Shown here: one piece after another, positions 40,585 through 49,910 of the stretch
Numbering within the stretch: the first letter of the stretch is position 1
Layout: every line of letters begins with the position of its first letter
From: Raffaelea ambrosiae
Lineage: Eukaryota > Ascomycota > Sordariomycetes > Ophiostomatales > Ophiostomataceae
Reading direction: 5' to 3'
Length of the DNA stretch: 64,000 bases
Assembly: GCA_002778195.1 (NCBI GenBank)
Contig: PCDI01000003.1
Location: forward strand, 1,650,295 to 1,714,294
The notes under the pieces: generated by a model
The model's input: the letters and a program-made list of their open reading frames with translations, nothing else
Told to the model about the DNA's origin: nothing
Databases searched by the model: none
Made by a program: the position numbers and the translations under genes

Positions 40585-40953
40585 GAGAACGAGAAGGGGA
40601 ACAAGGATGGAAAAGAAGGGCGGACTAAACAAACCTGAAATTGTACCTACTTTTATGAAGCGTTGTCAATGAGAAGAAAAAAAAGTTGATAGGGAAAAAT
40701 CCGAATGAGCTTGAACAAGACAAACAATTGGCATTTTCTCTTGATCAAGACAACGCTATCTCTTCGCGTTTCGTCTCACACCTAGCGAACCATGAGCAAC
40801 ACCGTACAGTATACAACGACACCTCCTAACGAACAAATCAAATATTGGGAATCACAGGTAATCAGCCACAGCCTGGCCCGGCTGTTCCATCCTCACACAA
40901 AAAGTCCAAATGTCCAAAACAAATCCATCCATCCCATCCTCACTACTCAAAAC
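40585..40953. other. Convergent intergenic region
   Basis: About 370 bases between facing 3' ends of the small mitochondrial gene and the JmjC gene. A-rich around 40675-40690. No gene was seen. Confidence 0.5.
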
Positions 40954-43900
40954 TCAAATAGCCCGTCTCACACCGGGCGGCCGGCCGCGGCCACGTCCAC
41001 GTCCACGGCCCCGGCCTCGCCCACCGCCACGCGCTCCGCCACGCCGAGCAAAGAACTTTTTCGGCTCGGGATCGCTTGCCACCGATGCATCGCTGTCCGA
41101 CGACCCGCCGCGGAGCCTTTTGCCAAACGAGCCGCCGACACCGTCACTGCTGCTGCCACTGTTGCTGTCGTTGTCGTTGTCGTTGTCACTGCTTCTGCTT
41201 CTGCTTCTGCCCCTGCGTGCCCCCCGGTACGGTACTTTGTCTGTGCGTTTGTCGTTGTCGTCGCTGTTGCTCTCGCTGCCATCGTCGTCGCCGTCATCAG
41301 AGTCCATGAGCCTCACAATCGTCGGGCCACCTCTTGGCCTACTCGTAGCCGGACTGCTGCTGGGTTTCCTCATCGTCGGGCTGTCCCCCGCTCCATCAAT
41401 CGTCGGACTGCTGCTGGACCTGCCAATCGACACCGGCACCCGCGCGGTGCCACCCCGGCCACGACCCCGGCTTCCTCGGCCACCACGCATGCCGCCACGA
41501 CTCGGACGTCCTCTCTTAGAGGCCACCAGTCTCGTAAAGTCGCCAATATCGTCGCCACTGGCATCACTGTCGCTGGACAAGATGCTTCGGCTGCGGATGT
41601 GGATGCTGATGCGACGGGGGCTGGGACTGGGGCTGCGGCTGGGAGAAGACAGTGCAGCACCCCGTGCCGGCCGAACCGACGACCGTGCAGACCTTACGGG
41701 CAACTCGTTGGCCGGCTTCGTCTTGCTGACACTGCTGGGGTCGGGCGAAGCCCGCCCTGGCTGGGGCTGGACGGACGGGCTTCTCATGGCAGGCGTGGGA
41801 GCAGCCTTGGCCGGTACGGCCTTGGCAGGTGGTACAACTTCAGCTTCAACTTCAGCTTCAACTTCAGCTTCAGCCGGTGCAGGCGGCTTGGCGGCCTCGG
41901 GTCGAGGTTCTGGTGTTGTTGTGGCGGCCTTGTCGGCGCTCTTTGCCGTATCCTCCCTGTCCTTTCTCGCCCTATCGTCACTGTTGCCAGGCTTCTGCGA
42001 CTTACGGCCCATCTCGAACTTCTTACCCCGAAGGGCCATGCGCTCAGCCATAGACATGAACTGTGTGGTAGGTGGCGGGAGGAGGCCCGATGAGGCTGCC
42101 GCCGCTGATGCTGCTGACGGCGTTGCAGCCGGCTTGTTCGTGACATCTGCGAGTCCGGAGGAGCTCAGCCGATTCTTAGGCGGCCGTCCCGGTTTCCGCT
42201 TCGGCCTCTCAGGCTCGTCTTCGGGGGTGGTGTCCTTGCGGTGCGTATCATCACCAGCTAGTGACGAGCCAGCTCGGTTTCCGCGAGCATTCACAGACTT
42301 CCAGCCGCTGCCGCTGCCCACTTCGGATACCGAGGCCCGATCGGACCTGGCGCTGCCCGACCCATCAGACACATCAGGCTTATCGGCCCTGGTCCGTTTG
42401 GTCGGCGGTTCACTTGCTGGTGCTGACAACTCACCGGGCAGTTCGCTCGAGAACAGACCAGACGACATGCTCAGTCCCAAGTCTGATCGGCGAGCCCGAC
42501 CCCGTTTACGTTGTCCGTCTACAGGCGTGGTAATAGGTGCAGCGGCTGGCGCATGCGCGGCGGGGCTTGGGAACGGAGAGGACTCCCGGGACGAGCCAAG
42601 GTCCAATGGATGCGCACTGGTAGGGCCTTCCGCCGTTGGCGGCTCTTCTGCAGGCTCTTCTGCTGCAGGCAGTGGTGGTTCAGCCGCCGGTGCTGTGGCC
42701 GTGCCATGGCCCGCTGCCGTGGTTTCGTCGTTGCCTAGAGCACCGTCATCCGCCATGGCCTCGTCTTCCTCTTCGTCGCTCTCTACATCCACAAGATACG
42801 AAGTTTTGGGCTCGGCATGTCGAAGCTCCCGCACGTAGGCTGGCGAGCCGACATCGTGCTCTGCACCGCCGTCTTGGACATTGTCTCCTAGCGCCGGATC
42901 TAGCTGCATACTGGAGTCCTCCATAGAGGCAATCGGAACGGCAGCAACAGCAGTGGGCGCTGCTTCTAATGCTGTCGGCACCCCAGAGGCAGTGCTCTCG
43001 GCAGATGCTCCAGCCGCGCCGACAGATGGGACGGCACTGCCCGTTCCAGAATCATCTTCTGCTGGCACGTTGGCGCCTGTGGGCTTGGCCGCTGCGGCAG
43101 CAGCAGGCTCCGCTGGCTGGCCGTGCATGTTTAGGAGAGCAGGGTCCAGGTTCATCACCAAGTCAGACGGTGGCTCGGCAGCCGACTTCGGCTTCTTTCT
43201 GTGCGACTTGGGGCCCTCGTAGTCTGGGTCGAGGTCCTTCTCTTGGCGCGGTCGACGCACGGGCTTGTGCGGGTAGCTCTCCAAGAACTCGGGCAGCGCC
43301 TCCAGCGAGCCCAGGCCACCGATCATCGCGTTTGGCGCGGGCTCATGGTAGGCTTCAAACAAAATCTTGTTGGGGCCGTCGTCCATGTAGTATGCGCGGC
43401 CGAACATGGCTGACAGCTCTTCGCTCACGGCTGACGGGTTGGCATACGAAACCGGATCGGGATACGCCATCCCCATGTCGGCGTCGGGGGCCGGGCCAAG
43501 ACCGGCTGTTTCTGCAGTAGGGTCGCCTGTCGGATACGCCATTGAGGCCGGGCCTGCAGGGCCGTCGACATGTCCATTTGTTGCGTACCCGTCTTCATGA
43601 GGGTACGGCATGCCTTCGCCGGCTGGCTCGCCGCCAGCAGCGACTCCTCCTGATTCGTTCTGGGCAGCGTGGGCAGTTCCGTACCCGTTGATGCCGTCCG
43701 CATCGTTGGTTTGCTGGGCCTTTGCCTCGTCCGCTGCCTGCCGCAGTCGCTGCATGCGCTGGCTGTCGCTGCTGCGGCTCTCCTCGCCGCAGTTCTTCAG
43801 CCAGAGCAGGTTGTGCAGCCGGAAGTTGATCAGCGACTCAACGCTCCGGTCGTCCGCAATCGGGCGCGTATCGTGGCCCAGCAGCGTGCTCTTGGGTGTG

Positions 43901-45888
43901 TACGGCGTGGTAATGCCGGTCCTTCGACAGGCGCCGCAGTTGCAGATCTTGGTGCACCGCGGACACTGCCAGTACTCCTGCTGCATGACAGTCTGGGGCA
44001 TCATGTCGAAGCCGCGGTACAGCACGCCGTAGCAGTAGGCTTCTTGGCAGCCTGGCGTCGCGCAACGCGCCAGCCGGTATGCGTGGTCCTTGTGGCAGCA
44101 CACATGGCAGCGGTATGTCTCGCCGCTCTTCTTTTTTCTCTTCCTCTTCTTCTTGACCACGCGGCCCTCGTCGTCGACCTCTGGCTCGGACGGCTCTAGG
44201 TCCTGAAGCACCGGATCGGGCGGCTTCGTGATGTCGCGGAAGGGCCGTCGACGGAGCTGCTCCTGGCAGATCTGGGCCACAGACTTCTTGCCCGACCGAA
44301 GCCGGGACACCTCGAGGGGCGCAGGCGACGACGTCGGGTCGATAAAGCCGTCGTTGCTCACGACCATCGCTTGCCACCGGTCGTACTGGGCCACGAGGAC
44401 TTCCCACGGGAACTGCTCGCACCAGCTCAGCCCCGACACGCACATGCACGACCGACCCATGGCGTAGCACTCCATGCAGATGTCGTACGTGTCCTCGCTG
44501 CCGTCGGCCAGCTGCCGGATGCAGTGCTTGCAGGTGAGGAAGCGGTTGAAGATGTTGGCGCGGCAGTACGAGCAGGTGATGTTGGAGTCGAACTCGATGT
44601 ACTCGACGTTCTTCTCTTTGCTGCCAAACATCTCGTCGATCAAGATCTCCTGGTACAGCTGCAGCAGCCTCTTGAAGTCTTTGGCGATCTGCGTCATCCG
44701 CAGCGGATTCTGCAGCACGTCCTGGCTGATGCTGAACTCGGCGAGCTGGCGATCTGTTTGCGCATACGCCAGCTCGTCATAGTACTTCTCCAGCGTGTAG
44801 TAAACGATGGCCTTGTTCTTGTACTGCTCGTCACGGCAGACAAGGCGGGTCTTGGGGAGCGCCTCGTGGAGCGCCAGCTCGAGCGTCTCGACCGTGGTCC
44901 TGTTCCAGGCGACCTTCATGGTGCGCGTGCCACGGTTCCAGACCTGGTGGGGCGCCAGTGGCGGCACGAGAATCAAATCACCGGCCTTTTGCTCGACAAT
45001 GTAGACGGGGAAGGTGGCCTTCTTCCAGGCGTTGATCTGGGCAAAGTGCTTCTCAATTTCCACGTCGTGGCCCAGCATCGACAAGAAGTATTCGCCCACG
45101 ACGCCGCGGTCCTTGGTCTCCGTCATGAACCAGATGGAGCTGCCGGGCTTCTCGCCGTGCTCCGAGCCGGACGTCTCGACCATGATATTTTGCCCCAGAC
45201 TGGCACACATCTCGCGATGGGCGGGCGTGTACGTGCCCTCGTGGCCGATGTAGCACATGAGGTTCTCGGCGCGCATTTCCGGGGGCAAGCAGCTCATCAG
45301 ATCGCCGGCCCGTGCTGCCGGGTGGTCGTCCACGAACAAGTCCTCGTCGTCGTGGTTCGTCTCGTTGCCATGGCCTCGTGCACCACCCCGGCCTTCCACG
45401 TCATTGTTCAAGTAGAAAACAGAGCGGGGAAGCACCTTTTCGAGCCGCTCCTGCCACTCGGGCGGGCAGTCCATGTCCTTGAGGTACAGACGCTGGCGGC
45501 GCTCGTCGCGGAAGTTTCGTGGCGTCCATTGGTCGGTGAGCTGTCTCATGGAACGAAGGTAGTGGCCCATCGTCATGGGGATGTTAGCTTTGCCGTTGAT
45601 ATCCCATACGTGCTCCTCCTTCTTGTTGTAGGTCGTCTCGAGCCAGTCCACGCTGAACAGATCCCGCGGCAGCCGCCGGTTCCAGCCCTTAATGACCAGC
45701 GGCTTCCCACCGTTGATGACATGGACATGGACCAGCTTTTCGAATCGCTGGTGGCCGCCTCGAAAGATCTCGTCTGCGGAAATGGAGGAAGCCCACTCAA
45801 AGTTGGGCGTGTCCTCCACGAGGTCGTGCAGGTCGAGGTCCGGTGGGATCGGGTCGAACTTCGCCTGGGGATGGAGAGAGGTCGGCAT
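40954..45888 (-). CDS. JmjC-domain protein with CDCA7-like zinc finger (putative chromatin demethylase/regulator)
   Basis: Single open frame of 1644 residues. Residues about 200-330 form the JmjC core. The probable iron ligands are His224 and Glu226 in TPAHREMC and His314 in LAPHQVWN. A cysteine cluster at 439-482 (CSYC, CKHC, CMEC) looks like a small zinc domain. A second at 594-656 (CHVC, CATPGC, CPRC, CNCGAC) with YGVLYRGFDMM matches the 4CXXC_R1 finger of CDCA7-type proteins. The C-terminal 700 residues are Ala/Pro/Ser-rich and probably disordered, with AT-hook-like pieces (RKPGRPPKN and a terminal RGRGRGRG...RPP). JmjC enzymes demethylate histone lysines or hydroxylate proteins using Fe(II) and 2-oxoglutarate. 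A HxE...H set is compatible with activity but does not prove it. Divergent from COQ2. Confidence 0.9.
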   Translation of the reverse strand: MPTSLHPQAKFDPIPPDLDLHDLVEDTPNFEWASSISADEIFRGGHQRFEKLVHVHVINGGKPLVIKGWNRRLPRDLFSVDWLETTYNKKEEHVWDINGKANIPMTMGHYLRSMRQLTDQWTPRNFRDERRQRLYLKDMDCPPEWQERLEKVLPRSVFYLNNDVEGRGGARGHGNETNHDDEDLFVDDHPAARAGDLMSCLPPEMRAENLMCYIGHEGTYTPAHREMCASLGQNIMVETSGSEHGEKPGSSIWFMTETKDRGVVGEYFLSMLGHDVEIEKHFAQINAWKKATFPVYIVEQKAGDLILVPPLAPHQVWNRGTRTMKVAWNRTTVETLELALHEALPKTRLVCRDEQYKNKAIVYYTLEKYYDELAYAQTDRQLAEFSISQDVLQNPLRMTQIAKDFKRLLQLYQEILIDEMFGSKEKNVEYIEFDSNITCSYCRANIFNRFLTCKHCIRQLADGSEDTYDICMECYAMGRSCMCVSGLSWCEQFPWEVLVAQYDRWQAMVVSNDGFIDPTSSPAPLEVSRLRSGKKSVAQICQEQLRRRPFRDITKPPDPVLQDLEPSEPEVDDEGRVVKKKRKRKKKSGETYRCHVCCHKDHAYRLARCATPGCQEAYCYGVLYRGFDMMPQTVMQQEYWQCPRCTKICNCGACRRTGITTPYTPKSTLLGHDTRPIADDRSVESLINFRLHNLLWLKNCGEESRSSDSQRMQRLRQAADEAKAQQTNDADGINGYGTAHAAQNESGGVAAGGEPAGEGMPYPHEDGYATNGHVDGPAGPASMAYPTGDPTAETAGLGPAPDADMGMAYPDPVSYANPSAVSEELSAMFGRAYYMDDGPNKILFEAYHEPAPNAMIGGLGSLEALPEFLESYPHKPVRRPRQEKDLDPDYEGPKSHRKKPKSAAEPPSDLVMNLDPALLNMHGQPAEPAAAAAAKPTGANVPAEDDSGTGSAVPSVGAAGASAESTASGVPTALEAAPTAVAAVPIASMEDSSMQLDPALGDNVQDGGAEHDVGSPAYVRELRHAEPKTSYLVDVESDEEEDEAMADDGALGNDETTAAGHGTATAPAAEPPLPAAEEPAEEPPTAEGPTSAHPLDLGSSRESSPFPSPAAHAPAAAPITTPVDGQRKRGRARRSDLGLSMSSGLFSSELPGELSAPASEPPTKRTRADKPDVSDGSGSARSDRASVSEVGSGSGWKSVNARGNRAGSSLAGDDTHRKDTTPEDEPERPKRKPGRPPKNRLSSSGLADVTNKPAATPSAASAAAASSGLLPPPTTQFMSMAERMALRGKKFEMGRKSQKPGNSDDRARKDREDTAKSADKAATTTPEPRPEAAKPPAPAEAEVEAEVEAEVVPPAKAVPAKAAPTPAMRSPSVQPQPGRASPDPSSVSKTKPANELPVRSARSSVRPARGAALSSPSRSPSPSPRRISIHIRSRSILSSDSDASGDDIGDFTRLVASKRGRPSRGGMRGGRGSRGRGRGGTARVPVSIGRSSSSPTIDGAGDSPTMRKPSSSPATSRPRGGPTIVRLMDSDDGDDDGSESNSDDNDKRTDKVPYRGARRGRSRSRSSDNDNDNDSNSGSSSDGVGGSFGKRLRGGSSDSDASVASDPEPKKFFARRGGARGGGRGRGRGRGRGRGRPPGVRRAI

Positions 45889-46660
45889 CTTCGCGTCACG
45901 GGGTCGCCACAGCCCTTCGTCCAGGGGGGGCGGCTGCTACTATGGATCTGTTGTGGATGTGAAAATGCAAAAGCAGAGACGCGCTTGACAGCCTCTGCAA
46001 CTTGCTGCGCAGACAGGCTGACGTCTCTCTGATGGATCATCTGCTCGTTCGACTATTCGCTAGTAGGCAGCATGCAGTGTTCGACGTCGTGGGAGTAGGT
46101 AGGTGCCATCCCCCATGCGCGATTGCACGCGGTCGTTGATGCCCAGAAAGCTGGCTTCCTTTCTGGCGTCGTTTTGTCGTTTTGATTTTTTTACCTTGGG
46201 GGTCTTGAGGAGCTCGCTGCTTGCCACCTCTGGCTATTATGGAAGGCGCGACCCAAACCGCTCGGGGGCCTGCAAACACACGTTTGCGCCCAGCCAATCA
46301 GAGCATATCATCCGTGAGCGCTGACGGTGTCTCTGATTGGTCCGAGCTTTCGACTTGGAGGGGATTTTAAGCTTCGCTGTGCAACCCTCAGCCCGGTTTC
46401 TGCCCGTTGAGAACAGGACGCCAGACTGAGACGTCACGGCAGATTGACAGCCTGATCACACTGGTGGGTTGCAATTTTGGTCCCTTTGTTATTTTTTGAG
46501 GCCAATTGGCCATGGAAACCGCAAACCGAACTCGCCGGACCAACACGGAAGCATTGTTGAGGAAAAGACTCTGGACCAAGAATCTTGTGTTTTTTTCTTA
46601 TGAGAGCCGGCATCCAAGGATCGGGCGTGCTTGCTAATACGTGCAATTTAGACAGGAACC
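45889..46660. promoter_or_regulatory. Divergent promoter, JmjC gene / COQ2
   Basis: About 770 bases between opposite start codons. It includes a pair of inverted CCAAT elements (listed separately) and a further CCAATTGGCC palindrome-like site at about 46501-46511. T-rich leader DNA lies near 46170-46195. No coding potential was recognised. Confidence 0.5.
46294..46340. promoter_or_regulatory. Inverted pair of CCAAT boxes
   Basis: CCAATCAGAG at 46294-46303 and its exact reverse complement CTCTGATTGG at 46331-46340, separated by 27 bases. CCAATCA is the favoured context of the fungal HAP/CBC complex. The perfect 10-nt match exceeds the five-base core. Confidence 0.65.
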
Positions 46661-47944
46661 ATGAGCTCTGCGTGCATGAGTGGTGCCCGGCTGGCCCGGA
46701 TGGGCCGCCTGTCCCAGCGTGCCTCGATTCTTTCAAAGGCCGCCCCCTCAAGGCGGTGGCAGCCATCCTGCGCCACGCTGGCGACCACAGCCAGCGCTGA
46801 TCGGCCTCTGCGGACGAATGCGGGCGTGCCGGCCGTGTGGACAAAGCGGCCAACATCGGTGATCCGTTTTCACACGACCTCCCAGTCGTCCAGCGCAGCT
46901 GTCACGACAACAGGTCCGGATGCGGGAGAAGGAGACGAGTCCTCCCCACCGCCGCCCTATTCACCGCCGAAGACGGGTCTTCTCTCGGTGCTACCGGCCT
47001 CGTGGGTGCCGTATGCCGAGCTGACGCGCATCGACAAGCCCACGGGCTCCTACTACCTCTTCTTCCCCTGCCTCTTCTCTACGCTCATGGCGGCGCCCAT
47101 GGTCGAGCCCGCCATGGCGGCACCGTCGGCCGTCGCGGGCACGTCGCTCCTCTTTCTGGCGGGCGCCCTCATCATGCGCGGCGCCGGCTGCACGATCAAC
47201 GACCTGTGGGACCGCAACCTGGATCCGCACGTGGCGCGGACGCGGCTGCGGCCGATTGCGCGGGGTGCGGTGACGCCGTTCAACGCGCTGGCGTTCACGG
47301 GCGCGCAGCTGCTGGCCGGGCTGGGCATTCTGGTGCAGTTCCCGACGTCGTGTCTGTACTACGGCATCCCGAGCTTGGCGCTGGTGGCGACGTATCCGCT
47401 GGCGAAGCGGGTGACGTACTACCCGCAGGCGGTGCTGGGCCTGACGTTTTCGTGGGGTGCCATCATGGGGTTCCCCGCGCTGGGCGTAGACCTGCTGTCG
47501 AACAGCTCGGCGCTGACGGCGGCGGCGTTGCTGTACTCCTCCAACATTGCGTGGACGGTGCTGTACGACATGATCTATGCACACATGGACATCAAGGACG
47601 ACGTCAAGGCGGGCATCAAGAGCATTGCGCTCAAGCACGACGCCGAGACCAAGTATGTGCTGTCCGGTTTGGCCGCACTGCAGATCAGCCTGCTGGCGGG
47701 AGCCGGCATGGCGGCGGGAGCGGGACCGGGGTTTTTCATTGGCAGCTGCGGCGGCGCGCTGGTGACGCTGGGAATCATGATCAAGCGGGTCAATCTGAAG
47801 AGCGTTAAGGACTGCTGGTGGTGGTTTGTCAACGGCTGCTTGTTCACTGGCGGTGCCATCAGTGCCGGCCTCGGCGCGGACTACTTGATCCGTTACTACA
47901 GTCAGGACAAGAAGTCGGAGGACAAGGATACTGCTGCTGTGTAA
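46661..47944 (+). CDS. COQ2: 4-hydroxybenzoate polyprenyltransferase, mitochondrial (COQ2)
   Basis: Single exon, 427 residues. It starts with an Arg/Ser-rich targeting sequence (SGARLARMGRLSQRASILSK) followed by a Pro-rich linker. From residue about 115 the UbiA fold begins (LPASWVPYAELTRIDKPTGS). The first Asp-rich motif is NDLWDRNLDPHVARTRLRPI (residues 180-199), and the second is YDMIYAHMDIKDDVKAGIKS (302-321). These motifs bind the Mg-diphosphate of the prenyl donor. COQ2 joins the polyprenyl tail to 4-hydroxybenzoate in ubiquinone synthesis at the mitochondrial inner membrane. Seven to nine hydrophobic segments are visible. The length is normal apart from the extended N-terminus. Transcribed divergently from the JmjC gene. 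Confidence 0.95.
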   Translation: MSSACMSGARLARMGRLSQRASILSKAAPSRRWQPSCATLATTASADRPLRTNAGVPAVWTKRPTSVIRFHTTSQSSSAAVTTTGPDAGEGDESSPPPPYSPPKTGLLSVLPASWVPYAELTRIDKPTGSYYLFFPCLFSTLMAAPMVEPAMAAPSAVAGTSLLFLAGALIMRGAGCTINDLWDRNLDPHVARTRLRPIARGAVTPFNALAFTGAQLLAGLGILVQFPTSCLYYGIPSLALVATYPLAKRVTYYPQAVLGLTFSWGAIMGFPALGVDLLSNSSALTAAALLYSSNIAWTVLYDMIYAHMDIKDDVKAGIKSIALKHDAETKYVLSGLAALQISLLAGAGMAAGAGPGFFIGSCGGALVTLGIMIKRVNLKSVKDCWWWFVNGCLFTGGAISAGLGADYLIRYYSQDKKSEDKDTAAV

Positions 47945-48599
47945 TACAACAAAAAAAGGAATGAAAAGGGCGCAAGAGGCAAAAAAAAAAAGGGCAAGGA
48001 AAAAAAAGCGATTGCCAGGCAAGAAAGACTCATGTAATAGTAGGCTGCGAAAAAAAAGAAAAAAGAAAACCTACGAGTAGTTCAGGATAGACATAAAAAG
48101 TAATATATCTTCATCACCCTCAAGAACAAGCGGGAAGGACGCGGCGACGAAGCGGTTTCTTGTGTGTTTCGACCTTTTTTTTAACATTTTGCTTATTTTT
48201 TTATATCAAGGCTACCAAGAAAGGTCCCTTCCCCCCCTGGAGATCACCCCCGCCTGCGTTCTGGATGGTAGTGCCCAGATTGCAAGCGAAGAGATCTGAA
48301 AGAAAAGGTTCGAAAGCTAATCGTTGCTCCCCTTCCCTTATGCCCAACCGTTTTGTCAAAAAAATGGTGAACCGATTCCCGATTTATATTGTTTTCTTCT
48401 TTGGGTTGTGCTGATGTTGTGGCTGTTGTTCTTTCAACTCAACACACATACACCGTTATACACACACACACAAACCATCGTCCCACATTCGCAGCCCGTA
48501 AAAAAAAAACACAGATGCCCGTTTTTCCCTTTTTGTTTTCTCCCGATTTCGCTTTGAGAAAATTCGTCTTGTCGTTCGCACGCTGCAGGGGTTTTGCGT
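47945..48599. other. Convergent intergenic region, COQ2 / RPS23
   Basis: Facing 3' ends. A-runs near 47950-48070 and T-runs near 48170-48205 fit two 3' UTRs. An ACAC/CACACA tract lies at 48440-48472. No gene was seen. Confidence 0.5.
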
Positions 48600-49124
48600 T
48601 TACGATCTTGGCTTCTCCTTCTTCTCCTTCCACAGAGCCATCAGACCGACACCCGAGACCTTGACGACCTTGAACCGCACACCGGGAATATCACCCTTGG
48701 CCTTGCCCTTGCGACCGAAACCAGCCAGGAGGACCTCGTCGTTCTCGTCAACAAAGTTCAGGCAACCGTCGTTGGGGACTAAAAGGTGCATCGTTAGCCA
48801 TGCCTTTTCCACCCTTCTATAGTCTTCTGCCTGCTACGCCCGGGGTAAGGGACAGTCAGACTTACCGAAAGCCGTGACCTTCTTGCCGTTCTTGATCAGC
48901 TGCACACGGACACACTTCCGAATGGCAGAGTTGGGCTGCTTGGCCTCGACACCGACTTTCTCAAGAACAATGCCCTTGGCGTGGGAAGAGCCACCAAAGG
49001 GAGACGACTTGAAGGCAGTGCCCAGAGCACGCTTCTTGTACTGCAGATCGGCCCAGCGCTGCTCGCGGCGGTTGTTCCGCAGCTTGCGGGCGGCATTAAG
49101 ACCACGAGGCTTTCCTTTACCCAT
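48600..49124 (-). CDS. RPS23: 40S ribosomal protein S23 (uS12)
   Basis: Two coding exons, 49124-48866 and 48778-48600, joined across an 87-nt GTAAGT...TTTTAG intron, giving 145 residues, the usual eukaryotic length. It begins MGKGKPRGLNAARKLRNNRR and contains KQPNSAIRKCVRVQLIKNGK, the universally conserved decoding-centre loop whose proline is hydroxylated in other fungi. The join reads [20 protein letters not shown], and the end is GVGLMALWKEKKEKPRS. uS12 sits at the decoding site of the small ribosomal subunit and controls accuracy. The frame stays open upstream of the ATG, but a likely 5'-UTR intron explains that. High confidence. Confidence 0.98.
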
Positions 49125-49129
49125 GATTG

Positions 49130-49380
49130 CTGTGACAAAGGGCCAAAAAAAGATGTTAGAAAATTTGTTCTTGTCTCGACAGATGGACGATTTGGGTGGA
49201 TGTGCGGGATGTGTGGAACGACAATTGGTTTGTCGGGTTCTCGAGAGGAAATCTAGGGAGCAGGGGAAAGAAAGGAGGAAAGCGTCGACACGATTCCACA
49301 ATTCGAAAATCGAAATGCAATAATGTTGTCGTCGCTCTTCTTCAGTAATCGTATTGGGGGAGGATGCAAAACAAACGTAC
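49130..49380 (-). other. Predicted 5'-UTR intron of RPS23
   Basis: On the minus strand a strong donor (GAATCG/GTACGT, first intron base 49380) and an acceptor (TTTGTCACAG, last base 49130) bracket 251 bases. This leaves only CAATC between the splice and the ATG. Leader introns directly before the start codon are common in fungal ribosomal protein genes. Confidence 0.55.
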
Positions 49381-49533
49381 CGATTCGTGTGCGGTGATCG
49401 CTATGTGAAGGTTCTTTGGTTGAGAGTTGGGGACGTGGAGAGAGAGGAATCGGAGGGGACAAGGCGAAAAGTTCGGTGATGGTAGACTTTTTTCTTAGGA
49501 TGGGCGAAAATTGCGAGCCACACTGGGGACTGG

Positions 49534-49541
49534 TAGGGTTT
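49534..49541 (-). promoter_or_regulatory. Telobox-like element upstream of RPS23
   Basis: TAGGGTTT on the plus strand (AAACCCTA in the RPS23 direction), about 155 bases upstream of the predicted leader donor. Such telomere-like boxes are known in ribosomal protein promoters of many fungi, where Tbf1-type factors bind. Confidence 0.5.
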
Positions 49542-49910
49542 GTTCGCCCTAGTAGGAGCCCAGGTAAGCATGGTGTGGCGTGTGGCTTGCGTGCCTAGAG
49601 AAATCAAGCCAAAAACAAAAAAAAAAAAAGATTGGTGGTCCCACATATACTTTGGTCGTCCGACCATTGCATTTTACCATTTTACACCGCAAGCCCCACT
49701 GTCACATGACCATCGAGCAGGTCGTGGTAAACGGGAGACAACTTATTGCATAGATGATACATGCATGTAGGCGATCTTCAGCTGAAAGCCTCACCTGCCC
49801 AGGCTGTCTCGACGACCCGTTCATCCCAACGACCTTGGTTTTTCCGCAGGAACCGATACTACATCACCTTTCCATTCCCGAAAACCAAAAAAAGGGAACA
49901 TGTAGAAAAC

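Larger units (their letters stand above)
49125..49910. promoter_or_regulatory. Divergent promoter, RPS23 / coiled-coil protein gene
   Basis: About 790 bases between opposite start codons. It contains the predicted RPS23 5'-UTR intron and a telobox-like element (both listed separately) and an A-run at 49617-49629. Confidence 0.55.

Noticed and set aside
48834..49301. N-terminally extended RPS23 reading from an ATG at 49301
   Set aside because: The family always begins MGKGKPRG, and the extension is explained by a predicted leader intron.
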